The notes under the pieces are model-generated. The model saw nothing but the letters and a program-made list of their open reading frames with translations. It ran no database searches and had not been told where the DNA came from. Made by a program: the position numbers and the translations under genes. Positions 1-8,671 of a stretch of 64,000 bases of DNA are shown in pieces (position 1 is the stretch's first letter; each line of letters opens with the position of its first letter). This DNA is from MED-G105 sp039819085 (GTDB lineage: Bacteria > Pseudomonadota > Alphaproteobacteria > Caulobacterales > Parvularculaceae): the NCBI GenBank assembly GCA_039819085.1, contig JBCBSQ010000006.1, positions 1 to 64,000 of the forward strand. The letters run 5' to 3'.

Positions 1-231
1 GGTGATATCGGCGTTGCGGCTGTTCGCGGAGGCGGGATCGTAGGCGATCACACGGTCAGTTTCATTGGCGAACGCGAAATTGTTGAACTCTCCCACCGGG
101 CGCTCGATCGGACGCTTTTCGCGCGCGGCGCCATTGAGGCTGCGGTCTGGGCGAGCCGGCATTGGGCGGCGCACGCGCGGCCAGGGCTCGTCGGCATGGA
201 TCCGGTGATCGACAGCGTTATCGAAAGCTGA
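1..231 (+). CDS. dapB: 4-hydroxy-tetrahydrodipicolinate reductase, C-terminal part (partial)
   Basis: The last 76 codons of a reading frame that enters from the left edge and stops with TGA at 229-231. The visible residues fit the C-terminal substrate-binding domain of DapB: an RGGGIVGDHTV stretch, then FIGERE, ELSHRA and FARGAIEAAVW, which match the conserved RGG-GDHTV...E-IEL-HRA...FA-GA--AA-W pattern of the family. DapB reduces the dehydrated aldol product of DapA in the lysine and diaminopimelate pathway in the cytoplasm. The N-terminal Rossmann half is outside the window, so the NAD(P)H site cannot be judged. A short tail follows the family core (HWAAHARPGLVG onward). Confidence 0.85.
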   Translation, partial: GDIGVAAVRGGGIVGDHTVSFIGEREIVELSHRALDRTLFARGAIEAAVWASRHWAAHARPGLVGMDPVIDSVIES

Positions 232-379
232 ACGCTATATAGAGGATGCGACCGATCGATCGTCGGCTTCGTTATCCATTTGCGGGCAGGTTCGGACCGG
301 TCGCGTCGGGGGCGTTTCCGGGAAGGAAGTACGCCGCTGACGGACGCGTGTCTCGTTTGTCTGTGTTTGCGTTGTCCTT
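232..379. other. Intergenic, dapB to protease gene
   Basis: About 150 bases without a convincing gene. A short perfect palindrome built on CGATCGATCG lies near 263-274. No T-rich terminator follows dapB. The downstream gene at 380 has no clear Shine-Dalgarno sequence, so it may be read through from dapB. Confidence 0.4.
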
Positions 380-916
380 ATGCGTTCTGAGTTTGTGTTC
401 GCCGTTCTTGTCGTCTTGATCGCTTTAGTGGGCGTACGGATGCTGGAAACCTTCGGTCCTGCGGGCGCAAGGGACAGCCTCGCCGTAACGGCTGCGAGCG
501 CTCGGGTTTCAGACCAGAATCTCGACACATATTTTTCCAGCGCGGCGCGCGAAGTGCGTGTGCGGCCAGGCCCCCATGCGCAATTCTTTCTGGTGATGGA
601 CGTCAATAATTCGAGTGCGAATTTTCTCGTAGACACCGGCGCAAGCTATGTCGTGTTGCGCGACAGCGACGCGCGCGCCGCCGGCGTTCATACGAGCGCG
701 GCGGACTTTACATACCCGATGCGCACGGCGAATGGAGAGACGCACGCCGCTCTCGTTATGCTGTCGAGGATGGAGGTCGGGGCGCTGCATGTTGAGGACG
801 TCAAAGCGTTCGTGCTGCCCGACGCGCAACTCGATGTGAACCTGCTCGGCATGAGCTTCCTGTCGCGGCTGAAGAGCGTTGAGACCCGCGAAGGCGAACT
901 GGTGCTGCGCGGCTAG
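380..916 (+). CDS. Membrane-anchored retropepsin-like aspartic protease (clan AA)
   Basis: A 178-residue protein with one N-terminal hydrophobic segment (about residues 4-21) and a single retroviral-type aspartyl protease domain. The active-site motif is VDTGAS at about residues 84-89, preceded by a beta-rich stretch (FFLVMDV). A later NLLGMSFL matches the C-terminal 'LLGM-FL' signature of the small TIGR02281-type clan AA proteases of proteobacteria. Such proteins have one Asp-Thr-Gly each and work as dimers; the anchor suggests the domain faces the periplasm. The substrate is unknown. The stop overlaps the stop of the convergent hydroxylase gene by four bases. The ATG at 380 has no strong ribosome-binding site, so the exact start is uncertain. 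Confidence 0.8.
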   Translation: MRSEFVFAVLVVLIALVGVRMLETFGPAGARDSLAVTAASARVSDQNLDTYFSSAAREVRVRPGPHAQFFLVMDVNNSSANFLVDTGASYVVLRDSDARAAGVHTSAADFTYPMRTANGETHAALVMLSRMEVGALHVEDVKAFVLPDAQLDVNLLGMSFLSRLKSVETREGELVLRG

Positions 917-2190
917 ACGCCGGGCTGCAACAAACGCGGCAGGCGGCCGAGATCAGCGCCGGATTCCCGCATAAACGTCTTCTTTAGCGGCCGGATTGCG
1001 TTGACGGCGGAAAGGCCAATGCGTCGGGCCGCTCGAATCGGCGCGATGTCATTCGAGAAGAGGCGGTTCAGGGCATCCGTGCCGAAGGCGAGCGCGGTGG
1101 AATCGAACCGCCTCCAGCGGTCATATTCTCCAAGGACGCCAATGTCGCCGATGTCGCGGCCAAGCCCGCGCGCGTCGACCAGCACATCGACAAGCGCGGC
1201 GACGTCCTTCAGTCCAAGGTTAAAGCCCTGGCCGGCGATCGGATGGATAGCGCGCGCGGCGTCGCCTGCGAGCGCAAGCCGCGGCGCGGCGAAACGTTCT
1301 GAGAAATGAAACGACAGCGGGAACGATGACCTTGGGCCCGCCAAGCGAAGGTCGCCCAGATACTCGCCGAACCGGTCGCTGATGGCTTCAAGGAACGCAT
1401 CGTCATCAAGCGCCATGTAGGCGTCCGCCAAATCGTCGCGCTCCGTCCAGACGAGAGAGCAACGATCTTCAGTCATCGGCAGAATGGCGAACGGCCCGCC
1501 TGGCAAGAAATACTCTTGCGCGACGCCTTCATGTGGCCGTTCATGGCTGACTGTGACGACGATTCCCTTTTGTCCGTATCCCCATCGAAGGGCGCGGATG
1601 CCTGCGCGCGCGGCGAGGGGGGACCGTTTGCCGTCCGCCGCCACGATGAGTGACCCCGTGACGTCGCGGCCATTGTCGAGTTTAAGCGTTGCGCGGCCGC
1701 CCTTGAACGCCGCGTCGACGGACCGGGCCGGCGCTATGAGGCTGACCCCCTCGGCCGATGTCACCGCGTCAAAAAGCGCATTACGGAGAATCCGGTTCTC
1801 CACGATCCAACCAAGAACGCTCTCGCCCTCAAGGTCGCGTCCGTCGAAATGCAGGCGGCTCTCGGAGACGCCGCCGCGTGTCGATGGGCTCTTGAGCGCG
1901 CCGTCCGTCACCAGAATGTCGCGGATCGGCTCCGCGTGCGGTGCGATCGCCTCCCAAAGTCCGAGGCGGCGGAACATACGAGCGGTGGCGTAGGCGAGGG
2001 CCGTGGTGCGTCCGTCGAAGGACGCCGCGCGCATCGTCGCCGGATCGACCGCGTCGACGATCGCCGCCAAGAAACCCTCTTGCGCCAGAGCAAGGCCGAG
2101 GGTCGCGCCAGCTAGCCCACCGCCGACAACCGCGACGTCGCAAGCGGTCGCATCAGAATCTTCATGAACGGAGATGTCATCACTAGCCAT
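913..2190 (-). CDS. UbiH/UbiF-family FAD-dependent ring hydroxylase
   Basis: A 425-residue class A flavoprotein monooxygenase. The N-terminal Rossmann motif is VAVVGGGLAGATLGLALA (about residues 19-36). An ADGKRSPLAARAG motif lies in the middle, and LAGDAARAIHPIAGQGFNLG (FAD ribityl and GD motif) lies in the last third. The HP-AGQG-N-G signature is typical of ubiquinone-biosynthesis hydroxylases, which put hydroxyl groups on the polyprenylphenol ring. Alphaproteobacteria carry variable sets of these (UbiH, UbiF, UbiL, UbiM), and the position attacked cannot be told from sequence. ubiB and ubiE lie elsewhere in the window, so this gene is not in a ubi operon. It is convergent with the protease gene, with a four-base stop overlap. 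Confidence 0.88.
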   Translation of the reverse strand: MASDDISVHEDSDATACDVAVVGGGLAGATLGLALAQEGFLAAIVDAVDPATMRAASFDGRTTALAYATARMFRRLGLWEAIAPHAEPIRDILVTDGALKSPSTRGGVSESRLHFDGRDLEGESVLGWIVENRILRNALFDAVTSAEGVSLIAPARSVDAAFKGGRATLKLDNGRDVTGSLIVAADGKRSPLAARAGIRALRWGYGQKGIVVTVSHERPHEGVAQEYFLPGGPFAILPMTEDRCSLVWTERDDLADAYMALDDDAFLEAISDRFGEYLGDLRLAGPRSSFPLSFHFSERFAAPRLALAGDAARAIHPIAGQGFNLGLKDVAALVDVLVDARGLGRDIGDIGVLGEYDRWRRFDSTALAFGTDALNRLFSNDIAPIRAARRIGLSAVNAIRPLKKTFMRESGADLGRLPRLLQPGV

Positions 2191-2381
2191 GACCGCTCAT
2201 TACATCCCACCGCCGCGGAAGGCGAGGCGACACCAGGTCCCGCGCCGCAAGCCTGCTCTTGAGGGCGCACAGCGCCCGTCGGGCCGTCCGCCTATGTTGC
2301 ATTGCGGCACGCGCCCCATTAGCATTTTAGTCTACGCATAAATAGCGCGCCGGCATAAGGCGCCAAAAGAAGGGGCATCTT
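2191..2381. other. Divergent intergenic region upstream of amt
   Basis: 191 bases between divergent starts, so promoters for both genes should lie here. An AT-richer patch (about 2318-2345) precedes the transporter and an AAGGGG ribosome-binding site at 2370-2375 serves its ATG. I looked for a sigma-54 -24/-12 element or NtrC sites, as seen upstream of many amt genes, and found no good match. Confidence 0.35.
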
Positions 2382-3710
2382 ATGCGCGCCAAGTCTTCCT
2401 TTCGCCAGTTTCGCCAGGCCTTGGTGTTTTTCGGCGCGCCGGCGCTCATGGCGGTCGGTGCCGCGACGGGCGCGTTGGCGCAGGAGGCGGGGCCGGCGTC
2501 CGATTCCTCGCGCGTCGTCTTCAATACGCTGCTTTTTCTGTTTTGCGGCATGGTGGTCATGTTCATGGCCGCGGGCTTTTGCATGCTGGAAGTTGGGCTC
2601 GTCCGTTCGAAGAACGCAGCGACGATCTGCCTCAAGAACATCGCCCTATATTCCATCGCGGGACTGATGGTCTGGCTCACCGGATACAATCTCATTTATG
2701 GCGTGGAGCCGGGCGGGCTGCTTGGCGAGTTCGGTTTCTGGTCCGCGGATGATGCGGATATTCTGAACACTGGCTATGCCGCCTCGTCGGACTGGTACTT
2801 CCAGATGGTCTTTGTGGCGACGGCGGCGTCGATCGTCTCCGGCACCCTCGCCGAACGCATCAAGCTTTGGCCATTCCTGATTTTCGTCGCCTTGCTGACG
2901 GGTCTCATCTATCCGATCCAGGCGTCCTGGGAGTGGGGCGAGGGATATCTCGACGCGCAATGGCGCTTTTCTGACTTCGCGGGCTCGACGCTTGTGCACG
3001 CGACCGGCGGCTGGGCGGCGCTTGCAGGCGCGCTTGTCCTCGGCCCCCGAAACGGGCGGTATGTGGGCGGACGCGCGACGCCGATGCCGGGATCAAATCT
3101 GCCGCTTGCGACGCTTGGGACGTTTATCCTTTGGCTTGGGTGGTTTGGGTTCAATGGCGGCTCACAGCTTGCGCTCGGGTCGATCGACGACGCGGTCTCG
3201 GTGGCGAACGTCATTGTCAATACAAACATGGCCGCGTGCGGCGGCGTCTTGGCCGCCATCGCCATGACCTCCTTCATTTATAAAAAGACGGATCTCACCA
3301 TTGTCCTGAATGGCGCAATCGGCGGGCTCGTCTCGATTACCGCCGAGCCGCTCGCGCCGGCGATCTGGCAGGCAGTGATGATCGGCGCGTTCGGCGGCGT
3401 CATCGTCACTGCGTCGGTGCCGCTCCTCGATCGGCTGCGCATCGACGACGTTGTCGGCGCGATCCCGGCGCATCTTCTGTGCGGGATATGGGGAACACTG
3501 ATCGTTCCCTGGACGAATGCGGACGCCTGGGTGCTCGGCCAGTTGATTGGCGTCGTGATGAACGGCGTATTCGTTTTCGGGATGAGCATGGCGTTCTGGA
3601 TCATGCTGCGGTACTCGATCGGCGTGCGCGCGAGCGACGAAGCGGAATCGACGGGCCTTGATCGTATTGAGCTTGGCCTTGAGGCTTATCCGGAGTTCGC
3701 GAACCGGTGA
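2382..3710 (+). CDS. amt: Ammonium transporter (Amt/MEP/Rh family)
   Basis: A 442-residue polytopic inner-membrane protein with an N-terminal signal-like segment ending near ALAQEA, followed by about 11 hydrophobic helices. Hallmarks of the ammonium channel are present: DFAGSTLVHATGG, with the Asp that structures the periplasmic pore and the first pore His; a SWEWGEG stretch; and AHLLCGIWGTL, with the second pore His. The family conducts NH3 or NH4+ into the cytoplasm for assimilation, and is normally gated by GlnK. No canonical glnK lies beside it. The PII-like gene at 40 kb lacks the canonical T-loop and belongs to another unit. The start is set by AAGGGG at 2370-2375. It stands alone, about 110-170 bases before ftsK. 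Confidence 0.93.
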   Translation: MRAKSSFRQFRQALVFFGAPALMAVGAATGALAQEAGPASDSSRVVFNTLLFLFCGMVVMFMAAGFCMLEVGLVRSKNAATICLKNIALYSIAGLMVWLTGYNLIYGVEPGGLLGEFGFWSADDADILNTGYAASSDWYFQMVFVATAASIVSGTLAERIKLWPFLIFVALLTGLIYPIQASWEWGEGYLDAQWRFSDFAGSTLVHATGGWAALAGALVLGPRNGRYVGGRATPMPGSNLPLATLGTFILWLGWFGFNGGSQLALGSIDDAVSVANVIVNTNMAACGGVLAAIAMTSFIYKKTDLTIVLNGAIGGLVSITAEPLAPAIWQAVMIGAFGGVIVTASVPLLDRLRIDDVVGAIPAHLLCGIWGTLIVPWTNADAWVLGQLIGVVMNGVFVFGMSMAFWIMLRYSIGVRASDEAESTGLDRIELGLEAYPEFANR

Positions 3711-3789
3711 TCTGAGGATCCGGCGGGGCGTGCGTCGGCGGGTGAGGCGCGGCGGACTTCAGTCGCCCTTTCGGATGGGCCCCCGAAAA

Positions 3790-3807
3790 GGTTAACGCAG
3801 ATTAACC
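3790..3807. promoter_or_regulatory. Palindrome GGTTAA-N6-TTAACC upstream of ftsK (CtrA-like)
   Basis: A perfect 6-bp inverted repeat, GGTTAA then six bases then TTAACC, 90 bases before the ATG of ftsK. It contains TTAA-N6-TTAAC, close to the CtrA box TTAA-N7-TTAAC of alphaproteobacteria but one base short in spacing. A cell-division gene is a sensible CtrA target. The motif is visible; its use as a CtrA site is inference. Confidence 0.35.
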
Positions 3808-3879
3808 CATTTTTGCGTTGTGCGTGCGACACTGAAGCTGTTCGTCAGCCAGCCACCGACGCGCAACCGCCAACGATTT

Positions 3880-6312
3880 ATGCCACGACGCACGACACGC
3901 CCCCGCCGCGACCGCCGCGAAGAAATCCGCACCTTGCCGGAACGGCTAAGCGATGCGCGGCGCGCATTCCTCGCTTATGGGGGCGGCGCGGCGTTATTGT
4001 GTTTGAGTCTTTGGAGCGCGTTGGCGCTGGCGACCCATTCGATCAGCGATCCGAGCGTGAATCTCGCCACGCCTGCGCCGGTGGCCAACGCAGCCGGCGT
4101 GGACGGGGCGATCGCGGCGGATCTTGCGCTTCAGTTCATCGGCGGCGCGGCCTGGTTCATCCCTGCGGGCCTCTTCGTCTGGGGCGCGGCCGCGGTCGCG
4201 GGCGGCGGACACAGGTTGCCGATGCGCACGCCGGCGCTTGCGTGGTTGCGGTTCGCGGCGGCGCCGATTTCGATCGCGCTTGCGGCGCTTGCGCTCGCCG
4301 CCGCGCCGGTTCCGACATCATGGCCCTATGTGGTGGGCGTCGGCGGCGCGCTCGGCGATGCGCTTTTCAATCTGATCACTGATGTGTTCGGCGGCGCGCA
4401 AGCCGCGACGGCGTTCGCCGGGGCGGCCGGCGTTTGCGCGTTTGCGGCGCAGGCGTTCGTCCTTGGGCTGACGGCTGAGCGCGCGCGCGAGGCGGGCGCG
4501 GCGTTGTCCTGTCTCACCCGTCGCGCCTCCCGCCGTCTTGAGCGCGCGCAGCTCGATCTTCCTTTGCGTGCGCGCAGCGGCGCGGCGCGTGATGACGCAG
4601 AGCCGCTGCTTGAAGAAAGCGTCCACAAGGAGCCGCCTTTGGATGCGAACGACGCGGTCGATGATGGCGTCGCGGAGGAAGACTTCTACGAGGACGAGGC
4701 GATCCCCGCTCGCGCGCGCAACATCATTCGTTCAAAGCCCACAAAGAAGAAGAGCCGTCGAGAAGCCAAAGAAGCGCAGCCCAGCCTGCCGCATTTCTCA
4801 CCCGGCGACTATCAACTGCCTGCGCTCGGCCTGTTCGGCAAGCCGCCCGCCCTGAAGGCCGAGACGGTCTCTGACGAAGCGCTGGAGAAGAACGCCCGGA
4901 TGCTAGAGACCGTACTCGCCGATTTCGGCGTGCGCGGGGAGATTATCAATGTGCGCCCCGGACCCGTCGTCACGCTCTACGAATTGGAGCCCGCGGCCGG
5001 CGTGAAGTCCTCGCGCGTCATCGGCCTCGCCGACGATATCGCCCGATCCATGAGCGCGATCGCGGCGCGAGTCGCAGTGATCCCTGGACGGAACGCCATT
5101 GGCATTGAGTTGCCAAACCAGAACCGGGAGACGGTGTTTATCCGTGAGATGATGGCCGCGCCAGCCTATGAGGGCACGCGCGGCGACCTCACGCTTGCGC
5201 TCGGCAAATCGATTGGCGGCGAGCCGATGTTCGCGGATCTCGCCCGTATGCCGCACCTTCTCATCGCCGGCACGACGGGATCCGGCAAGTCGGTGGGCAT
5301 CAATGTGATGATCCTGTCGCTGCTTTATCGTCTGCCGCCGGATCGCTGCAAGCTGATCATGATCGATCCGAAGATGCTCGAGCTGTCGGTCTATGAGGGC
5401 ATCCCGCATCTTTTGGCGCCTGTGGTGACAGACCCCAGAAAAGCGGTCGTCGCGCTGAAATGGACTGTGCGCGAAATGGAGGAGCGCTATCGCCGCATGT
5501 CAAAAGTTGGCGTGCGAAATATCACAGGCTTCAATCAGCGTGTCCTGGAAGCGGAAGAGAGCGGCGAATCGCTGTCGCGCACCGTGCATACCGGCTACGA
5601 TCAGGAGACCGGCGAGCCCGTCTATGAGACGGAAGAGCTTGACTATGAGCCGATGCCGTTCATCGTCGTGATCATCGACGAAGTCGCCGACCTGATGATG
5701 GTCGCCGGAAAGGACATTGAGGCGATGGTCCAGCGGCTCGCCCAGATGGCGCGGGCGGCCGGCATCCATCTCATCATGGCGACGCAGCGCCCGTCCGTCG
5801 ACGTCATTACCGGCACGATCAAGGCGAACTTCCCGACACGGATCAGTTTCCAGGTGACGTCAAAGATTGACTCACGAACGATACTTGGCGAGCAGGGCGC
5901 AGAGCAGCTCTTGGGCCAGGGTGACATGCTCCATATGGCGGGCGGCGGGCGCATCACGCGTGTCCACGGCGCATTCGTATCCGACGATGAAGTGGAGAAA
6001 GTCGTCAGGCACCTGAAGAAACAGGGCAAGCCGGACTATGTCCAGGAAGTCACGGAGATGTCCGAGGACGATCCGGCGATGGCCGGCCTCGACATTGGCG
6101 GCAACACCTCCTCCGGCGATGCGCTCTATGACAAGGCGGTCGCCGTCGTGCTGCGCGACCGCAAAGCATCGACCTCCTACATTCAGCGCCGCCTCCAGAT
6201 TGGCTATAACCGCGCCGCCACGCTCATTGAGCGGATGGAGGAAGAGGGCGTCGTCAGCTCGGCGAACCACGCCGGCAAGCGGGACATTCTCGTTGGAGAA
6301 GACGCCGCGTAG
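3880..6312 (+). CDS. ftsK: DNA translocase FtsK
   Basis: An 810-residue FtsK/SpoIIIE ATPase that pumps chromosomal DNA through the closing septum and activates XerCD dimer resolution. The N-terminal part (to about residue 200) has four hydrophobic segments anchoring it in the inner membrane. A short acidic and basic linker follows (about 220-310), much shorter than in E. coli FtsK. The motor has Walker A GTTGSGKS near residue 464 and Walker B IVVIIDEVADLM near 597, then ATQRPSVDVITG and the LGQGDML stretch. The C-terminal winged-helix gamma domain (DKAVAVVLRDRKASTSYIQR to the end) reads KOPS sites. I chose the ATG at 3880. A GTG at 3820 in the same frame would add 20 residues; neither has a clear ribosome-binding site. 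Confidence 0.93.
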   Translation: MPRRTTRPRRDRREEIRTLPERLSDARRAFLAYGGGAALLCLSLWSALALATHSISDPSVNLATPAPVANAAGVDGAIAADLALQFIGGAAWFIPAGLFVWGAAAVAGGGHRLPMRTPALAWLRFAAAPISIALAALALAAAPVPTSWPYVVGVGGALGDALFNLITDVFGGAQAATAFAGAAGVCAFAAQAFVLGLTAERAREAGAALSCLTRRASRRLERAQLDLPLRARSGAARDDAEPLLEESVHKEPPLDANDAVDDGVAEEDFYEDEAIPARARNIIRSKPTKKKSRREAKEAQPSLPHFSPGDYQLPALGLFGKPPALKAETVSDEALEKNARMLETVLADFGVRGEIINVRPGPVVTLYELEPAAGVKSSRVIGLADDIARSMSAIAARVAVIPGRNAIGIELPNQNRETVFIREMMAAPAYEGTRGDLTLALGKSIGGEPMFADLARMPHLLIAGTTGSGKSVGINVMILSLLYRLPPDRCKLIMIDPKMLELSVYEGIPHLLAPVVTDPRKAVVALKWTVREMEERYRRMSKVGVRNITGFNQRVLEAEESGESLSRTVHTGYDQETGEPVYETEELDYEPMPFIVVIIDEVADLMMVAGKDIEAMVQRLAQMARAAGIHLIMATQRPSVDVITGTIKANFPTRISFQVTSKIDSRTILGEQGAEQLLGQGDMLHMAGGGRITRVHGAFVSDDEVEKVVRHLKKQGKPDYVQEVTEMSEDDPAMAGLDIGGNTSSGDALYDKAVAVVLRDRKASTSYIQRRLQIGYNRAATLIERMEEEGVVSSANHAGKRDILVGEDAA

Positions 6313-6380
6313 GCGTTTGGATGATTGGCCGCCCCCGCGGCTTGGCGTATCGTCAATCGTGGCGGACTAGGAGCGCGCGC

Positions 6381-7823
6381 ATGGGTGATTTCGCTGACCG
6401 GCTTACGGAATGTTCGGGGCCGGATGACGCGATTGACCGGCTGGAAGCGCTATATGACGCGGCGATGACGAAGGTCGCGGTCGGGCTCGACGCGTTTGCC
6501 CGCGGCGACGCCGTGGCGATGACGCAAGCCCCCGCCTACCCCTATCTGAGGGCGGAAGTCCCGCCGGAGAATGCGACGCAAACGAGCAATCTGGCGCTCG
6601 GCCGGGTGGCTGAGGCCCAGGTCTATGGCGCGTCGATCACTCAGCCGGCGCTTTACCGCCCGTATCTTCAGGAGGAGCTCGGCCGTCTTTGCGCCGACTA
6701 TGGCGCGCGACTTTCGGTCGGGCCCTCCGACACGCCGATCCCGCTCACCTTCGCCCTGGAGCGCGCGACGGCCGCGTTGACGGTCGAGCAGCGCGAGCGC
6801 CTGCCGTTTGCGTTCCACGCGCCGAACCTCGTCACCACGAATGACGATGTCGTTGATGGACGGATGATCTTGCGCCGCGACGGACCGTCGCCGCTCAGCC
6901 TCTTCAGCGCGGAGCGGACCGACTATTCTCTGCATCGTATCCAGCACTACACCGCGACGGCGCCCATCCATTTTCAGAACTTTATTCTCTTTACGAACTA
7001 CCAGCGTTATGTGGACGAATTCCGCCAATACGCGATGAAGGCGCTTGAAGCCGGCGAGGCCGACGCCTTCGTGGCGCCGGGCAATCGGGTGACGCGCCGC
7101 GGCGACGCTGCGGACGCGGCGCCTGCGCCAAAGCCGCCCCAGATGCCGGCGTATCATCTCGTGCGCGCAGGCCATAATGGCGTGACGCTCGTCAATATCG
7201 GCGTCGGGCCGTCAAATGCGAAAACGATTACGGATCATCTGGCCGTCCTGCGCCCGCATGTCTGGCTGATGATTGGCCATTGCGGCGGACTGCGCCGGAC
7301 GCAGCGCCTTGGCGACTATGTGCTCGCTCACGCCTATCTGCGCGACGACAAGGTTCTCGATGAGGCTCTGGACCCTACCGTCCCTTTGCCGACAATCGCC
7401 GAGGTGCAGTTGGCGCTGACCCAGGCCGTGGCGGAGACTGCGCCTGCGGGCGGCCGCATCAAGGATGTCCTGCGAACAGGGACAATTGTGACGACGGCGG
7501 ACAGAAACTGGGAACTTCGCTTTGAGCAGATGGCGGTCCGGCTCAATCAGTCGCGGGCGATCGCGATCGATATGGAGTCGGCGACCATCGCAGCCAACGG
7601 TTATCGCTACAGAGTTCCTTATGGGACGCTCCTGTGCGTCTCCGACCGGCCAATTCATGGCGAATTAAAGCTGCCGGGTATGGCAGATGCGTTTTACCAG
7701 GAACGGGTCAGTCAGCATCTGGCGGCCGGGCTGCGCGCGGCGGAACTGCTGCGGGCCGAAGCCGCCAACGGCGCGCTCCACTCGCGCAAGCTGCGCAGTT
7801 TCGATGAGCCAATGCTGCGATAG
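6381..7823 (+). CDS. amn: AMP nucleosidase
   Basis: A 480-residue AMP nucleosidase, which splits AMP into adenine and ribose 5-phosphate and so tunes the adenylate pool in the cytoplasm. The long N-terminal Amn-specific domain (about residues 1-220, including FTNYQRYVDEF) is followed by a nucleoside-phosphorylase-fold domain with NIGVGPSNAKTITDHLAVL, WLMIGHCGGLR and an AIAIDMESATIAANGYR stretch, in which the ME pair binds ribose. Length and both domains match the full-size family. The start is fixed by AGGAG at 6369-6373, eight bases before the ATG at 6381; the frame is open further upstream. It follows ftsK by 68 bases and converges on the glutaminyl cyclase gene, 17 bases away. Confidence 0.92.
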   Translation: MGDFADRLTECSGPDDAIDRLEALYDAAMTKVAVGLDAFARGDAVAMTQAPAYPYLRAEVPPENATQTSNLALGRVAEAQVYGASITQPALYRPYLQEELGRLCADYGARLSVGPSDTPIPLTFALERATAALTVEQRERLPFAFHAPNLVTTNDDVVDGRMILRRDGPSPLSLFSAERTDYSLHRIQHYTATAPIHFQNFILFTNYQRYVDEFRQYAMKALEAGEADAFVAPGNRVTRRGDAADAAPAPKPPQMPAYHLVRAGHNGVTLVNIGVGPSNAKTITDHLAVLRPHVWLMIGHCGGLRRTQRLGDYVLAHAYLRDDKVLDEALDPTVPLPTIAEVQLALTQAVAETAPAGGRIKDVLRTGTIVTTADRNWELRFEQMAVRLNQSRAIAIDMESATIAANGYRYRVPYGTLLCVSDRPIHGELKLPGMADAFYQERVSQHLAAGLRAAELLRAEAANGALHSRKLRSFDEPMLR

Positions 7824-7840
7824 GCGAGGGCTGTCGGCGG

Positions 7841-8671
7841 CTATTGCGATCGCGCGACAAGTTCGATTTCGTAGACCTTCGGCCAGTACTTTCCGGTCAC
7901 GAACAATCGGCCGGTTTCGGCGTCATGGGCGACGCCGTTTAGAACCTCGGGCGGCTTGCCCTGCTGCGCGCCGCGTTCCGTTTCGGGCAGGAGGCCCGTG
8001 AGGTCGATAACCGCGTCGACGGCGCCGGTGTCGGGATTGATACGGACAATCTGGTCGGTGGTGTAGACGTTCGCGTAAATCCGCCCTTCAATGAACTCAA
8101 GCTCATTCAGCCGGTTTAACGGCCTGCCGCGATACGTGACCTTGACGCTTTCGACGACGTGGAACGTCTCTGGATCGCGGAACTCGATCACGTCGGTGCC
8201 GTCGCTCATAATCAGGCGCGCGCCATCATGGGCGAGGCCCCAGCCTTCGCCGGCGTAACGGAACTGGTCGATCCGGCGAAAGCCATCCTTAGACAGAACG
8301 AAAGCGACGCCTGCGCGATAGGTGAGCATAATGAGGCGATCGTCGACGAGGGTCATCCCTTCGCCAAAGAATTGATCCGGGAGCGCCTGGTGCTGCTTTA
8401 CGTCGCCCGTCTCGATGTCGACCCGACGCACGCTTGAATCGCCCTCGATCCCGGTGCTCTCGAAAAAGTCGCCATCATGGACGAGCAAGCCTTGTGTGTA
8501 CGCATTGGGGTCGTGCGGATACGAGTTCACCACCCGATAGTCAAAATAGACAATGTCGGTCGTTGTCGGCTGCGCGAGAACGACGGCGCTGAAGAACGCC
8601 GCGGCGATCGCGCCGCCGCCGGCGGCCCTATAGCGCCTTTGCGTAGATCCGGTACGTCTTGTAAATCTCAC
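7841..8671 (-). CDS. Secreted glutaminyl-peptide cyclotransferase (plant-type QC fold)
   Basis: A 276-residue protein with a signal peptide (basic start, then AAGGGAIAAAFFSAVVLA, cleavage near residue 33) and a five-bladed beta-propeller of the glutamine cyclotransferase family (PF05096). Diagnostic stretches are PHDPNAYTQGLLVHDG, FFESTG, LPDQFFGEGMTL, WGLAHDG, LNELEFIEGRIYANVY and LNGVAHDAETGRLFVTGKYWP. The family cyclises N-terminal Gln to pyroglutamate on exported proteins. The likely start is GTG at 8669-8671, inside the end of the ceramide synthase gene (44-base overlap), so the two are co-transcribed. It may only be a passenger of the ceramide operon; no role in lipid synthesis is known for the family. 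Confidence 0.85.
   Translation of the reverse strand: MRFTRRTGSTQRRYRAAGGGAIAAAFFSAVVLAQPTTTDIVYFDYRVVNSYPHDPNAYTQGLLVHDGDFFESTGIEGDSSVRRVDIETGDVKQHQALPDQFFGEGMTLVDDRLIMLTYRAGVAFVLSKDGFRRIDQFRYAGEGWGLAHDGARLIMSDGTDVIEFRDPETFHVVESVKVTYRGRPLNRLNELEFIEGRIYANVYTTDQIVRINPDTGAVDAVIDLTGLLPETERGAQQGKPPEVLNGVAHDAETGRLFVTGKYWPKVYEIELVARSQ

Noticed and set aside
2191..2381. Sigma-54 promoter or NtrC box upstream of amt
   Set aside because: No TGGCAC-N5-TTGCA match in either orientation. TTGCATTGCGGCAC is not close enough.
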